This document shows positions 17,886-26,164 of a stretch of 64,000 nt of DNA, piece after piece (position 1 is the first letter of the stretch; every line of letters starts with the position of its first letter). Position numbers and translations under genes: made by a program. This DNA is from Flavobacterium inviolabile. Its GTDB lineage: Bacteria; Bacteroidota; Bacteroidia; Flavobacteriales; Flavobacteriaceae. The stretch is taken from contig NZ_CP058278.1 in NCBI RefSeq assembly GCF_013389455.1, positions 3,410,001-3,474,000 of the forward strand, written 5' to 3'. Below the pieces are notes generated by a model, which made no database searches, was not told where the DNA came from, and worked only from the letters and a program-made list of their open reading frames with translations.

Positions 17886-19016
17886 TTAAAATAGCCGTTT
17901 TCCTTTTTTGTCTATATAAAACCAGATCCCGTTTTGTTTTACCAGGGCTGCTCCGTCCTTAAAGGCATCCACACTCTGGTACACTTCCGGAAACAGCACG
18001 TTTTCCTTAGCATCTATAAAATATCCTTTTCCGTCTTTCTTCACTGCAAAATTTCCTTCGCCAGAATACATCTCATCATAGCTAAACGGAATAACCGTTT
18101 CCCCTTTTTTGTTGATACAGCCATATTTTCCTGACTCTCTGATTATTGCTAAACCGTGATAAAAGCCATAGGAATTCGTGTATTTCATTGGGATTACCAG
18201 GGTTCCTTCTGTATTGATATATCCATATCGGTCATTGCTACTTACAGCCGCCATTCCATCTTTAAAATGAAGATATCCATCATAAAGCAGCGGCACAACT
18301 ACTTTACCGCTTTTGTTTATAAAACCTCTTTTTTCATTGCGCTTCACACATGCCAGACCGTTGTGAAAATGAGAAGCACTCTGATATTGAGGAGAAATGA
18401 CAATTTTTCCCTGCTTATCCATATAACCTTCTTCCGGTTTTCCGCGTAAGTTAATGGCTGCCAGTCCTTCGTGAAAAGAGCCGAGCCCGTCCACATCTAA
18501 TTGGACCTGTTTTCTGTTGTTCAGGGTATCTATAATGTACCATTGCCCATTCTCTTTAACGGTAGTCTTGTCTTCATAAAACTGATTGGAACTTTCATAA
18601 ATAACGGGAATAATTTCGTTGCCCTTTTTATCGATATAGCCCCATTTGCCATTCAATTTCACGATGGCTCTGTTGCTCTCTTCAAAACCACCGATAAAAT
18701 CGTATTTCAGCGGCACGACCTCACGACCTGCAGTATCAACAAGCCCGTGTTTTCCGTCCAGCTCAACAACTACCAGCCCCTTATAAAATTCGTATACAAA
18801 GTTGTATTTACAGGGTACAATATTGCGTCCTTTTTTGTCGATAAATCCATATTTCCTTTTGATTCCCACTGTGGCATATCCATTTTTATACGGATAGAAT
18901 TCAGTATAGTCAGCCAGGGGATTTTCGCTTTTGTATGCCTGGGAATTGCCTTTCAAACAACTGAAAAATATCATAACAGTTATCAGCAAAACGGCTGTCT
19001 TTTTGTAATCGTACAT
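17886..19016 (-). CDS. WG-repeat lipoprotein, copy 1
   Basis: 376 aa. The N-terminus MYDYKKTAVLLITVMIFFSC is a lipoprotein signal with the acylated Cys at 20. The rest consists of about eight WG/KWG beta-repeats, each with a core such as KYGFIDKKGRNIVPCKYNFV or KWGYIDKKGNEIIPVIYES. The family (WG containing repeat) is widespread in Bacteroidota and its role is mostly unknown; a surface-exposed binding scaffold is usual speculation. It is a tandem duplicate of the next gene upstream (19118-20251), with the same repeat order, 101 bp between them. Internal loops differ more than the repeat cores, as expected of a diverging binding surface. Confidence 0.85.
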   Translation of the reverse strand: MYDYKKTAVLLITVMIFFSCLKGNSQAYKSENPLADYTEFYPYKNGYATVGIKRKYGFIDKKGRNIVPCKYNFVYEFYKGLVVVELDGKHGLVDTAGREVVPLKYDFIGGFEESNRAIVKLNGKWGYIDKKGNEIIPVIYESSNQFYEDKTTVKENGQWYIIDTLNNRKQVQLDVDGLGSFHEGLAAINLRGKPEEGYMDKQGKIVISPQYQSASHFHNGLACVKRNEKRGFINKSGKVVVPLLYDGYLHFKDGMAAVSSNDRYGYINTEGTLVIPMKYTNSYGFYHGLAIIRESGKYGCINKKGETVIPFSYDEMYSGEGNFAVKKDGKGYFIDAKENVLFPEVYQSVDAFKDGAALVKQNGIWFYIDKKGKRLF

Positions 19017-19117
19017 ATCTTTTTTTCTTAATTTAATGTGGCCTACCCGTCACGATACCGGTTGTTCAACGGATTGCAAATCTGCGCCATCTGTTTTAGG
19101 CTTGCCTTCTGTCCTGT

Positions 19118-20251
19118 TTAAAATAACCGTTTTCCTTTTTTGTCTATATAAAACCAGCTGCCGTTTTGTTTTACCAGGGCTACTCCATCTTTAAAGGCAT
19201 ACACATCCTGATACACTTCCGGAAACAGTACCTTTCCCTTAGTGTCTATATAATATCCTTTTCCGCCTTTCATCACTGCAAAGTTTCCTTCACCTGAATA
19301 CATCTGATCATAGCTAAAAGGAATGACTGTTTCTCCTTTTTTGTTAATGCAACCATATTTTCCTGACACACTGACTATGGCCAAACCGTCATAAAAGTCA
19401 TGTAGACCCGTGTATTTCATCGGGATAACCTGGGTTCCTTTTTTATTGATAAACCCATAGTTTTCACTGTCTTTCAGGTGTACCGCCGCCATTCCGTTAA
19501 TAAAATCAGGATAACCATCATAAAGCAAAGGCACCACGACTTCGCCTTTTTTATTAATAAAACCAGCTTTTTCATCGCGTTTTACCATTCCAAGACCCTC
19601 CTTAAAATCATAAACATAGTCGTATTGAGGCGCAATAACGATTTTCCCCTGCTTATTGATATACCCTTTGCCCGATTGTCCGTAAAGGCTAATGGAGGCC
19701 AATCCGTCATTAAAAGACCCCAGTTTGTAAACATCGTATTGAACCGGCTTTCTGTTATTCATAGTATCCATGATATACCATTGTCCGTTTTCTTCAACGG
19801 TAGTTATTTCCTCACGAAAGTAACTGGCATGATCATAAATAACAGGAATAACTTCGTTTCCCTTTCTGTCGATATAGCCCCATTTTCCTGCTAATTTTAC
19901 CAACGCTCTGTTACTCTCGTCAAAACCATCAATAAAATCATATTTGAGGGGTACTATTTCACGGCCTGTACTATCTACAACACCGTGTTTTTTATTCACT
20001 TCAACCACCGACAACCCCTTATAGAATCCGTATACAAAGTTGTATTTACAGGGTACAACATTACGCCCTTTTTTGTCGATATATCCAGATAGTTTATTCA
20101 TTTCCACCGGGGCAAATCCATTTTGGAACGGTTCCAGTTTGGTATAGCTGGCCAAAGGATTTTCGTTCCTGTTTATCTGAGTATTGCCCTGTACACAGCT
20201 AAAAAGCGTCATAACGGAGCACAGTGCCATTATCTTGTTTAAAATATTCAT
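19118..20251 (-). CDS. WG-repeat lipoprotein, copy 2 (paralogue)
   Basis: 377 aa. The signal is MNILNKIMALCSVMTLFSC with the lipobox Cys at 19. It aligns end to end with copy 1: both share NENPLA/SENPLA after the Cys, VVPCKYNFVY, GKWGYID, KGETVIPFSYD and the same C-terminus WFYIDKKGKRLF. It starts 4 bp after the stop of the RNA ligase gene, so the ligase and both WG genes are probably one transcript. The link to the ligase is positional only. Confidence 0.85.
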   Translation of the reverse strand: MNILNKIMALCSVMTLFSCVQGNTQINRNENPLASYTKLEPFQNGFAPVEMNKLSGYIDKKGRNVVPCKYNFVYGFYKGLSVVEVNKKHGVVDSTGREIVPLKYDFIDGFDESNRALVKLAGKWGYIDRKGNEVIPVIYDHASYFREEITTVEENGQWYIMDTMNNRKPVQYDVYKLGSFNDGLASISLYGQSGKGYINKQGKIVIAPQYDYVYDFKEGLGMVKRDEKAGFINKKGEVVVPLLYDGYPDFINGMAAVHLKDSENYGFINKKGTQVIPMKYTGLHDFYDGLAIVSVSGKYGCINKKGETVIPFSYDQMYSGEGNFAVMKGGKGYYIDTKGKVLFPEVYQDVYAFKDGVALVKQNGSWFYIDKKGKRLF

Positions 20252-20255
20252 CTGT

Positions 20256-21290
20256 TTATCCGTTAGCAGAAGCCATTATTTTATTGATTTCAAAATCCAC
20301 TCTTTCGATAATCCACTCTTTTTCGCTAAGCAGTAAATCGTTTAAAAGATTGTTGTTATTTTCATTAAAATCGATGAGCACATCATCTAAAAATTCGGTT
20401 TTAATTTCAGAAACCCGAAGCGGATTACTCCTGTCTAACGGACCAATTTTAGAGACGGCGCTTTCCAATCTGTTTTGAGTGACATAATTCCTTAATTCCG
20501 CTACAATAAAAGACAAATCTTCTGTTTTAGAGGAAATATCCGGAACGAACGACCATTTTTCGGCCTCATGGAATTTATCTTCTTCGTCAAACTCGGCGTT
20601 TTTAAGTTTTACTATCGGTCTTGATAAAAGTGTGCTCTGATCGATTCGATTAAAGGGTTTGATCACCACACCTTCAATTAAATTGTCCTGTAATTCCGGA
20701 AGTTGAAATTCTTTCGGAATCGTGGAGTTCATTCTGATATTGAAGTTCATCGCTTCAGTAAATTTTCCAATGAATAATGGTTTGGCATGAAATATTCCAA
20801 ACTGCTTAAAATACGCCAGTGACGTTTCATAATCCAGATAATATTTCGAATCGGAACCATTTGTTTCAATGGCAATATCAAAGGCACAAAATTCAATTGC
20901 AGGCGTATAATACACTCCGGTTTGAATAGCATATAAATCCTTTATAACATTGATTTCCGGATGCGGATATTTGCCGCCAAACAATTCACCGTAAACAATA
21001 TATTTTTCCCCGATTATTTCGTTGCTCAGCTGCTCAAAGAGGCGAAGTATGGCATCTTCTAATTTGTTTACAACCAATTGAAAACCAAAAAAATCGTCTG
21101 TCCACTTCAGGTATTCTTTTCTTTTAGCAAATTTCAAAGTACCCTTTTCATAGATGAAACTAAAGTTTGCTCCATGGACTTTTTCTGTAACAACCCATTT
21201 TAATTTTTCCATTTCGGAAAAATCTTTTTCACTTAGCCCTAGTTTTTTCATGCTACTAGGCATCTTTTCATATCCTGAAAATTCACTCAT
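20256..21290 (-). CDS. RNA ligase, T4 Rnl2-like
   Basis: 344 aa. Predicted to join RNA ends through a ligase-AMP intermediate. Nucleotidyltransferase motifs are complete and in order: motif I TEKVHGANF with nucleophile Lys37, motif III YGELFGG (~100-106), motif IIIa FCAFDIA (~134-140), motif IV EGVVIKP (~206-212) and motif V VKLKN (~227-231). The ExxHGxN form of motif I is typical of Rnl2/kinetoplastid editing ligases rather than DNA ligases. Residues ~240-344 form a helical C-terminal domain, as in Rnl2, where it is needed to seal nicks. There is no kinase/phosphatase gene next to it, so the end-processing partner is unknown. The divergent Pth2-like gene at 21685 hints at tRNA repair. Confidence 0.85.
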   Translation of the reverse strand: MSEFSGYEKMPSSMKKLGLSEKDFSEMEKLKWVVTEKVHGANFSFIYEKGTLKFAKRKEYLKWTDDFFGFQLVVNKLEDAILRLFEQLSNEIIGEKYIVYGELFGGKYPHPEINVIKDLYAIQTGVYYTPAIEFCAFDIAIETNGSDSKYYLDYETSLAYFKQFGIFHAKPLFIGKFTEAMNFNIRMNSTIPKEFQLPELQDNLIEGVVIKPFNRIDQSTLLSRPIVKLKNAEFDEEDKFHEAEKWSFVPDISSKTEDLSFIVAELRNYVTQNRLESAVSKIGPLDRSNPLRVSEIKTEFLDDVLIDFNENNNNLLNDLLLSEKEWIIERVDFEINKIMASANG

Positions 21291-21684
21291 TATTTTTAAT
21301 TTATGCTAACGTGTTGCTGCCTGTTAAAGTTGCAACACTTTATTACTGATGCTTACAAATATATTGGAAAGATCAGAAAGAAAAAACGGAATATGCAAAC
21401 AAAAAAACAGTCTCTTTTCTTGTCGTTTTTTTAGCAGGAATGGATCACACCCGAAGCATTTTGTCAGGAAATATAAACAACTATATATTTTAATTTACCA
21501 ATATCCATAATCATATTGATCATAATTAACATGGAAAAATTATGCCTGATCCCTGAATATAAGGGGCAAAATTAATTACATTAGCAAACCCGTTTTACGA
21601 AATACGGCTCTATCGCTTTTCACGAAAACAGGTAAAAGCCTTGTAAAAAACAATGTTTAGACACCATATTGACAACAGCAGCGT
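21291..21684. other. Intergenic region between divergent genes
   Basis: 394 bp of AT-rich sequence between the divergent RNA ligase and Pth2-like genes. I see no supported coding sequence; apart from the -7 element at 21356-21363 I see no other clear signal. The promoter of the Pth2-like gene was not located. Confidence 0.6.
21356..21363 (-). promoter_or_regulatory. Bacteroidota -7 element (TATATTTG) for the RNA ligase unit
   Basis: TATATTTG on the minus strand matches the TAnnTTTG consensus exactly and lies 66 bp before the RNA ligase ATG. The expected -33 TTG is replaced by a T-rich stretch, so this is a partial match. Confidence 0.4.
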
Positions 21685-21999
21685 ATGAAAATGTACATTA
21701 TCGTAAAAGACAATATTCCTGACAAACTAGTTCCTGTAATAACAGCACACGCCTCATTAGCCTGTTACCGAAAATTTGAAGAAAATGAAAATATGATAAA
21801 ATGGATCAATGGGATATTTAAAAAAGTAATCTGCCTGGCGAATGAGACGGAATTTGATAACCTTAAAAATGAAACTGATTTTGTAGTCTTAACGGAATCT
21901 TCTCTCGATAATAAAGAAGTTGGTTTGGCATTTTGCCCAAGAGAGGAATATCCGAAAAAGTTTAAGTTTCTAAAAATGTGGACACCACAAAATATATAG
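21685..21999 (+). CDS. Pth2-like small protein (peptidyl-tRNA hydrolase 2 fold)
   Basis: 104 aa. The layout fits PTH2 (PF01981): an N-terminal strand MYIIVKDNI, the helix VITAHASLACYRKF (PTH2 proteins carry an AHA-like signature here), a strand KKVICLAN, a helix EFDNLK, a strand DFVVLTES and a C-terminal VGLAFCPREEYPKKFKFLKMW. True PTH2 enzymes release peptidyl-tRNA and usually start with a conserved Lys and Gly-Lys-rich loop that is not obvious here. It may therefore be a catalytically changed homologue. It is about the right length (~110-120 aa). It is divergently transcribed from the RNA ligase. The assignment is by eye only. Confidence 0.6.
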   Translation: MKMYIIVKDNIPDKLVPVITAHASLACYRKFEENENMIKWINGIFKKVICLANETEFDNLKNETDFVVLTESSLDNKEVGLAFCPREEYPKKFKFLKMWTPQNI

Positions 22000-22086
22000 A
22001 ATGGAATCCTTAAATTTCCCGTTCGAACGCAAAGCCTGAAAACGCTGCGACACGATAACCAATCATGCTAAAAAGACAACTGATTT

Positions 22087-22593
22087 ATGGCAAGTGAATT
22101 GAAAATTTTTACCATTTACAGCATTCAAAAGGAGGAAAAATACTTCTTACTTCAAACGGAACGACCGGGGTTTTCGAATGCTTCCCAAATTCAGGAAAAT
22201 GCAGCCGACAAAATCGAGCAGAATAAACGGGAATATATTCTGACCCAAATTGGAAAAAATTATAACCGGAATGACAAGACAAACTTTGAATTTATTGGCG
22301 AATTTCAAGGCTATCCAATTGGTGACAAGTTATATGCTGACAAAGGAAATATTGAACTGAATATTTACTATATGGCGACAGAATCCGGGTGGCCATGGAT
22401 TATTCTTGGTACAGCAAATTCTGAAACCGGATTTTTAACCGAATTAAACGACGACGACGATCTATTAAGACTTAAACCTATTGGAGCAGTCAAACTAATT
22501 AAAGCGATATTCCTGACGGAACAAGACTTTAACCTTTCAGAAATCGATAATTCTGAGACAAAAGGAAACAGCCATAACACGGATTTGGCGTAA
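22087..22593 (+). CDS. Unrecognised 168-aa protein
   Basis: No named family. The sequence is soluble and acidic, with a patterned core GWPWIILGTANSETGFLTEL and a DDDD stretch just after it. There is no signal peptide. It is followed after 32 bp by the ankyrin gene on the same strand, so the two may be a unit. Confidence 0.65.
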   Translation: MASELKIFTIYSIQKEEKYFLLQTERPGFSNASQIQENAADKIEQNKREYILTQIGKNYNRNDKTNFEFIGEFQGYPIGDKLYADKGNIELNIYYMATESGWPWIILGTANSETGFLTELNDDDDLLRLKPIGAVKLIKAIFLTEQDFNLSEIDNSETKGNSHNTDLA

Positions 22594-22625
22594 ATTTAAT
22601 AAGACACTATAACAAACAAAAGAAT

Positions 22626-23747
22626 ATGTCATTTTTCAAGAAACTTTTTGGTAAAGAAAATAAACCGGAACCTGAAACTACAGAGGCGATTTTGCCCTGG
22701 ATAGAACCCTCAGAAAACCCCTGGAACGTAAAACTGCTTGACTTAAGACCTATTAGTCAGACAATGCTTTCGAGTTCGCAAAACTCACAAATGGCTACCA
22801 ACGCCATTTCTTACGGAGGAGAGGACGGAACATCTTTTTGGGGAGAAAAGCCAAAAAGCAACAGAACAATCGTATCTAACCTGACATTTCCTATTGATGG
22901 TTCTTTAGCACCGGGAGTATTATTTAAACCTGAGGCAATGGAGCATAAATGGGCCATTTATTTTGATGGCGAATTTTTAATTTTTATTCGCAGCTGGTTA
23001 AGGGAAGTTTTTGTTTTGGCTAAAACATCACAAAGAAATAACACCTTAATTATCGAGAATATAATCGGAGAATTTACGGAAGGCGAAACAGAAGCATTCA
23101 CGAATTCATATTTAAATTTTCTATTGATCAGCCATGCTATCGGAGAAGTTATTCCTGCACCTTTGCCGGAAGAATTAAATTTGAACACCAGAAATGCCGG
23201 ACTCTGGGCATTTTCAAGTTATGGCAATATGGCACACTTAGGAGTTTTCGATGAAACATTTGTGGCCCCGACAACAGGAACATTGCGTTCCCATTCTTTA
23301 TTGCATATTGCGGCAGCAAAATCTGATATCAATGGAATTGTAGCGCAGGTCAATAATGGAATAAATATCAATTCTCTGGCTGGTGACGGATTGGCTACGC
23401 TGCATTGGTCAATTGTAACAGAAGGTGTTGAACCCATGCAAAAACTATTAGAATTAGGCGCAGACCCAAATGTCACGACAATCCAGGGTGCAACCCCTAT
23501 TATGAACGCAACACAATCTAATAAAATAGAACACCTGAAGCTATTATTAAAATTTGGAGCGTTGGTAAATGCAAAAGACAACAGAGGATTTACAGCTTTG
23601 CATAGGGCTGCAGAAATGGGGCATACAGCAATAGTAGAATTGCTACTGATGAATGGTGCTGATAAGAATATTCAAACAGAAGGCCACACAGCATTGACTT
23701 TGGCTATTGGAAGGGGAAACAAACAAATAATTGAGCTTTTAAATTAA
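22626..23747 (+). CDS. Ankyrin-repeat protein
   Basis: 373 aa. Residues 1-190 are an uncharacterised domain with a basic start (MSFFKKLFGKENKPEP) and an all-alpha/beta core (MEHKWAIYFDGEFLIFIRSW). Residues ~195-373 hold about five ankyrin repeats, for example GLATLHWSIVTEG with KLLELGADPN, GATPIMNATQSN, and GFTALHRAAEMGHTAIVELLLM. No signal peptide was seen, so it is probably cytoplasmic. Ankyrin proteins bind partners; the ligand is unknown. It follows the 168-aa gene and ends before a bidirectional terminator. Confidence 0.82.
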   Translation: MSFFKKLFGKENKPEPETTEAILPWIEPSENPWNVKLLDLRPISQTMLSSSQNSQMATNAISYGGEDGTSFWGEKPKSNRTIVSNLTFPIDGSLAPGVLFKPEAMEHKWAIYFDGEFLIFIRSWLREVFVLAKTSQRNNTLIIENIIGEFTEGETEAFTNSYLNFLLISHAIGEVIPAPLPEELNLNTRNAGLWAFSSYGNMAHLGVFDETFVAPTTGTLRSHSLLHIAAAKSDINGIVAQVNNGININSLAGDGLATLHWSIVTEGVEPMQKLLELGADPNVTTIQGATPIMNATQSNKIEHLKLLLKFGALVNAKDNRGFTALHRAAEMGHTAIVELLLMNGADKNIQTEGHTALTLAIGRGNKQIIELLN

Positions 23748-23838
23748 AAAATCTCCACCCGGCTGAAGGGCTTCTATAAAATACAGGCTAAAAAACGGTG
23801 GATTTTGATGCTGTAAAAAGGCATCCGTTTTGAATTAA

Positions 23839-23870
23839 AAAAAAGCGCTGAATGGATTCAGCGCTTTTTT
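23839..23870. terminator. Bidirectional terminator between ankyrin and lipoprotein genes
   Basis: Stem AAAAAAGCGCTGAAT/ATTCAGCGCTTTTTT with a GG turn (the tight turn means the inner pairs probably open). It has T runs on both strands and serves the convergent genes ending at 23747 and 23922. Confidence 0.85.
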
Positions 23871-23921
23871 GTTTTTTGAGTTATACTAAGCAGTCGTATA
23901 AACCTGTGGTTTAACTTACGA

Positions 23922-24350
23922 TTAAATCTTAGTTAAAATGACCACTTTTGTATCTCCGGAAAGTACATATTTCATTTTCAAAGTAGTATTGGTCAATTCC
24001 ATAATTTCGGCATTGATTGCAGACCCGTTTGGATATACTAATGTCATCGAATTGTTACTTTTATTCCAAACTCCGGTATCAATTGTTTCCTGGCAGTTTG
24101 GGTTGTCAAAATAATGATCTTTGATGACATTACCGGCAAGTATTTCTGTGTAATCTTTGGAACAGCCTGAAGTATGCTGATAATCATTTAAAACTTCCTG
24201 ACTGTTTGTTATTTTTCCTTCTTTTGTAAATTGCCATTTACCTTCAATCTGAACGGGAGCTTGTTCCGGCGAGGAATCGTCGTTACTACAAGAGAATAAA
24301 CCAAAAATTAATACAATTGCAGATAAAGACAGGCTTTTTAATTTAAACAT
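23922..24350 (-). CDS. Lipocalin-like lipoprotein
   Basis: 142 aa from the ATG at 24350 (MFKLKSLSLSAIVLIFGLFSC), chosen because it gives a clean lipoprotein signal with the acylated Cys in LFSC; the open frame continues 37 codons upstream without a signal. The mature part IEGKWQFTKEGK ... TGVWNKSNNSMTLVYPNG ... TTLKMKYVLSGD matches the lipocalin-like domain (GxW core, then short beta strands) common in Flavobacteria. The ligand is unknown. Confidence 0.8.
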   Translation of the reverse strand: MFKLKSLSLSAIVLIFGLFSCSNDDSSPEQAPVQIEGKWQFTKEGKITNSQEVLNDYQHTSGCSKDYTEILAGNVIKDHYFDNPNCQETIDTGVWNKSNNSMTLVYPNGSAINAEIMELTNTTLKMKYVLSGDTKVVILTKI

Positions 24351-24400
24351 AATTTTATTTTTTAAGAGTTTTCTTTTATTTATTCTGATTTTTAATCGCA

Positions 24401-24408
24401 CAAAAATA
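24401..24408 (-). promoter_or_regulatory. Bacteroidota -7 element (TATTTTTG) for the lipocalin-like gene
   Basis: Exact TAnnTTTG match on the minus strand, 51 bp before the chosen ATG, in an AT-rich context. A TTG lies 11 bp upstream, closer than the usual -33 spacing. Confidence 0.4.
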
Positions 24409-24696
24409 AAATATATAATCAAACAGGCAACCTGTTTTTTATCCGTTGTCGTTCTAATCAATGCTAATTTTAAGAATATTGCTTTTTCTATCCCAAAAAA
24501 CGTGCTGCTGTATCGGATCAGGCTGTTATGCTAAAGCCAAATAACCACTGTCAGCCGGTAATATATTCCAATATAGCCCGGCTTCCGGCATTGATACACT
24601 AAAAAATAATGCCCTCCCACCCTGCCGACAGTTAGCATATTTGTATATTTTTGTTGTACTGCAACTAAACAATAATTAATGAAAAACTATTAAAAC

Positions 24697-24879
24697 ATGA
24701 AAAAGAACAACACATTAGTATTTGTTTTTACCATTATAGCAATCATTTTAGGGGTAATATTGTTTAAGCAATTCGACTTTCAGAATCTGAAATTTGAAAA
24801 ACCGGCATTAGCTGTTGTGTATGGCATCACCTTTATCATTTCCATCACATTCCTTTTAAAGCATTATAAAAAGAAATAA
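24697..24879 (+). CDS. Small two-helix membrane protein
   Basis: 60 aa with two hydrophobic helices (LVFVFTIIAIILGVILF and ALAVVYGITFIISITFLL) and a basic C-terminus HYKKK. The family is not recognised. It precedes the DUF1801 gene by 18 bp, so the two may be transcribed together. Confidence 0.65.
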   Translation: MKKNNTLVFVFTIIAIILGVILFKQFDFQNLKFEKPALAVVYGITFIISITFLLKHYKKK

Positions 24880-24897
24880 CAGCAATCCTCATTTTAT

Positions 24898-25332
24898 ATG
24901 GACATACAAGAGCAGATCAAAGCATATATCGGCAGTCAGCCGGAACCAAAACGCAGCGACATGCAAACGTTGCACCTCCTCATTCTGGAAATCATGCCGG
25001 CATGTAAATTATGGTTCCTCGATGGTAAAAACAGTGAAAACAAAACGGTTGCTAATCCGAATATAGGATACGGCTTCTACACAATAAAATATGCCGACGG
25101 AAAAACCAGGGAATTTTACCAGGTTGGTATCAGTGCTAACAAAACCGGAATCTCGGTCTATATCCTTGGTATTGATGACAAGACCTACTTAGCCAAAACG
25201 TATGGAAAAGAAATAGGCAATGCGAGCGTGACCGGATATTGCATTAAATTCAAAGCGCTAAAAGACATACACATCGAAACCCTTCTGGCCGCTATACGAT
25301 ACGGTTTTGAGGCACAGAATCAAAACAATTAA
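24898..25332 (+). CDS. DUF1801 family protein
   Basis: 144 aa. The architecture matches DUF1801 (YdhG/YjhX-like, iron-chaperone-like fold): an N-terminal helix, a MQTLHLLILEIMPACKLW segment, a beta core NIGYGFYTIKYADGKTREFYQVGIS, and the C-terminal helix KFKALKDIHIETLLAAIRYGF. The molecular role of the family is unclear. Nothing unusual was seen. Confidence 0.8.
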   Translation: MDIQEQIKAYIGSQPEPKRSDMQTLHLLILEIMPACKLWFLDGKNSENKTVANPNIGYGFYTIKYADGKTREFYQVGISANKTGISVYILGIDDKTYLAKTYGKEIGNASVTGYCIKFKALKDIHIETLLAAIRYGFEAQNQNN

Positions 25333-25554
25333 GCAAATCTGTTAACGGTAATTGGTCAGCAAATTGTATCGGGCAAACCAGCCGTAATTTTTCATCCTGA
25401 TCCTCTGGAATAATCACTATAACCACACAATCAGGCACATCCACGCAACACTTCAAATTTTAAGATACAACACCCAAAAGTATATAATCCTGTTATCGTT
25501 TTATTTTGTTTATTTGCCCGTCAATCATCAAAACGAACAATCACTTTTCACTAC

Positions 25555-25586
25555 AAAAACCGATAACTTTTAGTATCGGTTTTTTT
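25555..25586 (+). terminator. Terminator downstream of DUF1801
   Basis: An 11-bp stem AAAAACCGATA/TATCGGTTTTT with an 8-base loop and a T run. It lies 222 bp after the DUF1801 stop, so it may serve that gene or a lost one. Confidence 0.75.
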
Positions 25587-25703
25587 GTTTTTCCCGAATG
25601 ACACACGAACAAAATAACGGTCAAAGGAAACCCACACTACCGAACTACAACACTCATAAACAATACATTAACACCTCTTAAATCATAAATAAACCAATCA
25701 AAA

Positions 25704-25744
25704 ATCAGGTATTTATACGGTTTTACGACATCAGGTATTTACAC
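25704..25744. repeat. Direct repeat ATCAGGTATTTA(T/C)AC, 26-bp period
   Basis: ATCAGGTATTTATAC at 25704-25718 and ATCAGGTATTTACAC at 25730-25744, differing at one base and spaced by 26 bp. The phasing of about 2.5 helical turns could be a tandem binding site, but no intact gene follows on either strand. Confidence 0.6.
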
Positions 25745-25815
25745 CTTATCGCATAAAAAGGCATCCTTTTATCTTTGAGATGAGTCCTGAATTAATAACC
25801 ATAAATAACCTGAAG

Positions 25816-26117
25816 TCAGATGGCCTTAATCAATTTTTTTGCCAATCCCGAAAGCTTTTTCTTGGAAGTAAATTTTTTAAAATCCCTTATTACATCCGAC
25901 AGTGTAAAACCATCTGTTACCTTACAGAGCATGTGTATATGACTTGACATAATACAGTATTCATATATTTCCAATCCTTTTTTTCCTATCAATACTGTAA
26001 TGCTTTTATAATACCTTTTTTCTGATTAACTATAGTAAAAACATCAATCCATCCGACTACAGTTAAGGTAATAAAATAAGTATTTTCGATTGCTGTGGCT
26101 TTATATTTTGTTGACAT
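25816..26117 (-). pseudogene. Decayed REP-associated tyrosine transposase (RAYT, Y1/IS200-like)
   Basis: From an ATG at 26117 the minus strand reads MSTKYKATAIENTYFITLT then VVGWIDVF, the usual start of RAYT proteins, and stops at TGA. In the next frame it resumes with YEYCIMSSHIHML (the HUH-type metal motif HxH), then VIRDFKKFTSKK, the helix that carries the family's C-terminal signature. It ends at the TGA at 25818-25816. The catalytic Tyr region is missing, so the protein is about half the normal length and inactive. It lies next to a REP palindrome at 26178-26200, the known partner element. Confidence 0.8.
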
Positions 26118-26136
26118 GGCTGGTAAATAAAAAATA

Positions 26137-26164
26137 AAACTACAACCCTAAAAAGTTGTAGTTT
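26137..26164. other. Inverted repeat / hairpin downstream of the REP
   Basis: AAACTACAAC/GTTGTAGTTT, a perfect 10-bp stem with an 8-base loop. It lies between the RAYT remnant and the REP palindrome and includes the stop region of the gene ending at 26148. It may be part of a REP/BIME unit or a weak terminator. Confidence 0.55.

Larger units (their letters stand above)
25333..25815. other. Gene-poor gap at the start of the AT-rich island
   Basis: 483 bp with no gene that I can support. It holds a terminator (25555-25586) and a 26-bp-spaced direct repeat (25704-25744). Reading backward on the minus strand gives a short protein-like stretch without a convincing start (see rejected items). From here to ~35 kb the base composition is clearly more AT-rich than in the flanks. 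Confidence 0.6.

Noticed and set aside
17886..20251. Tandem WG proteins as one gene split by frameshift
   Set aside because: Each has its own lipoprotein signal, stop and full repeat set, so these are two genes from a duplication.
25333..25500. Minus-strand protein-like stretch (VDVPDCVVIVIIPEDQDE...)
   Set aside because: It has plausible composition but no ATG start and stops just upstream, so it is not a supported gene.
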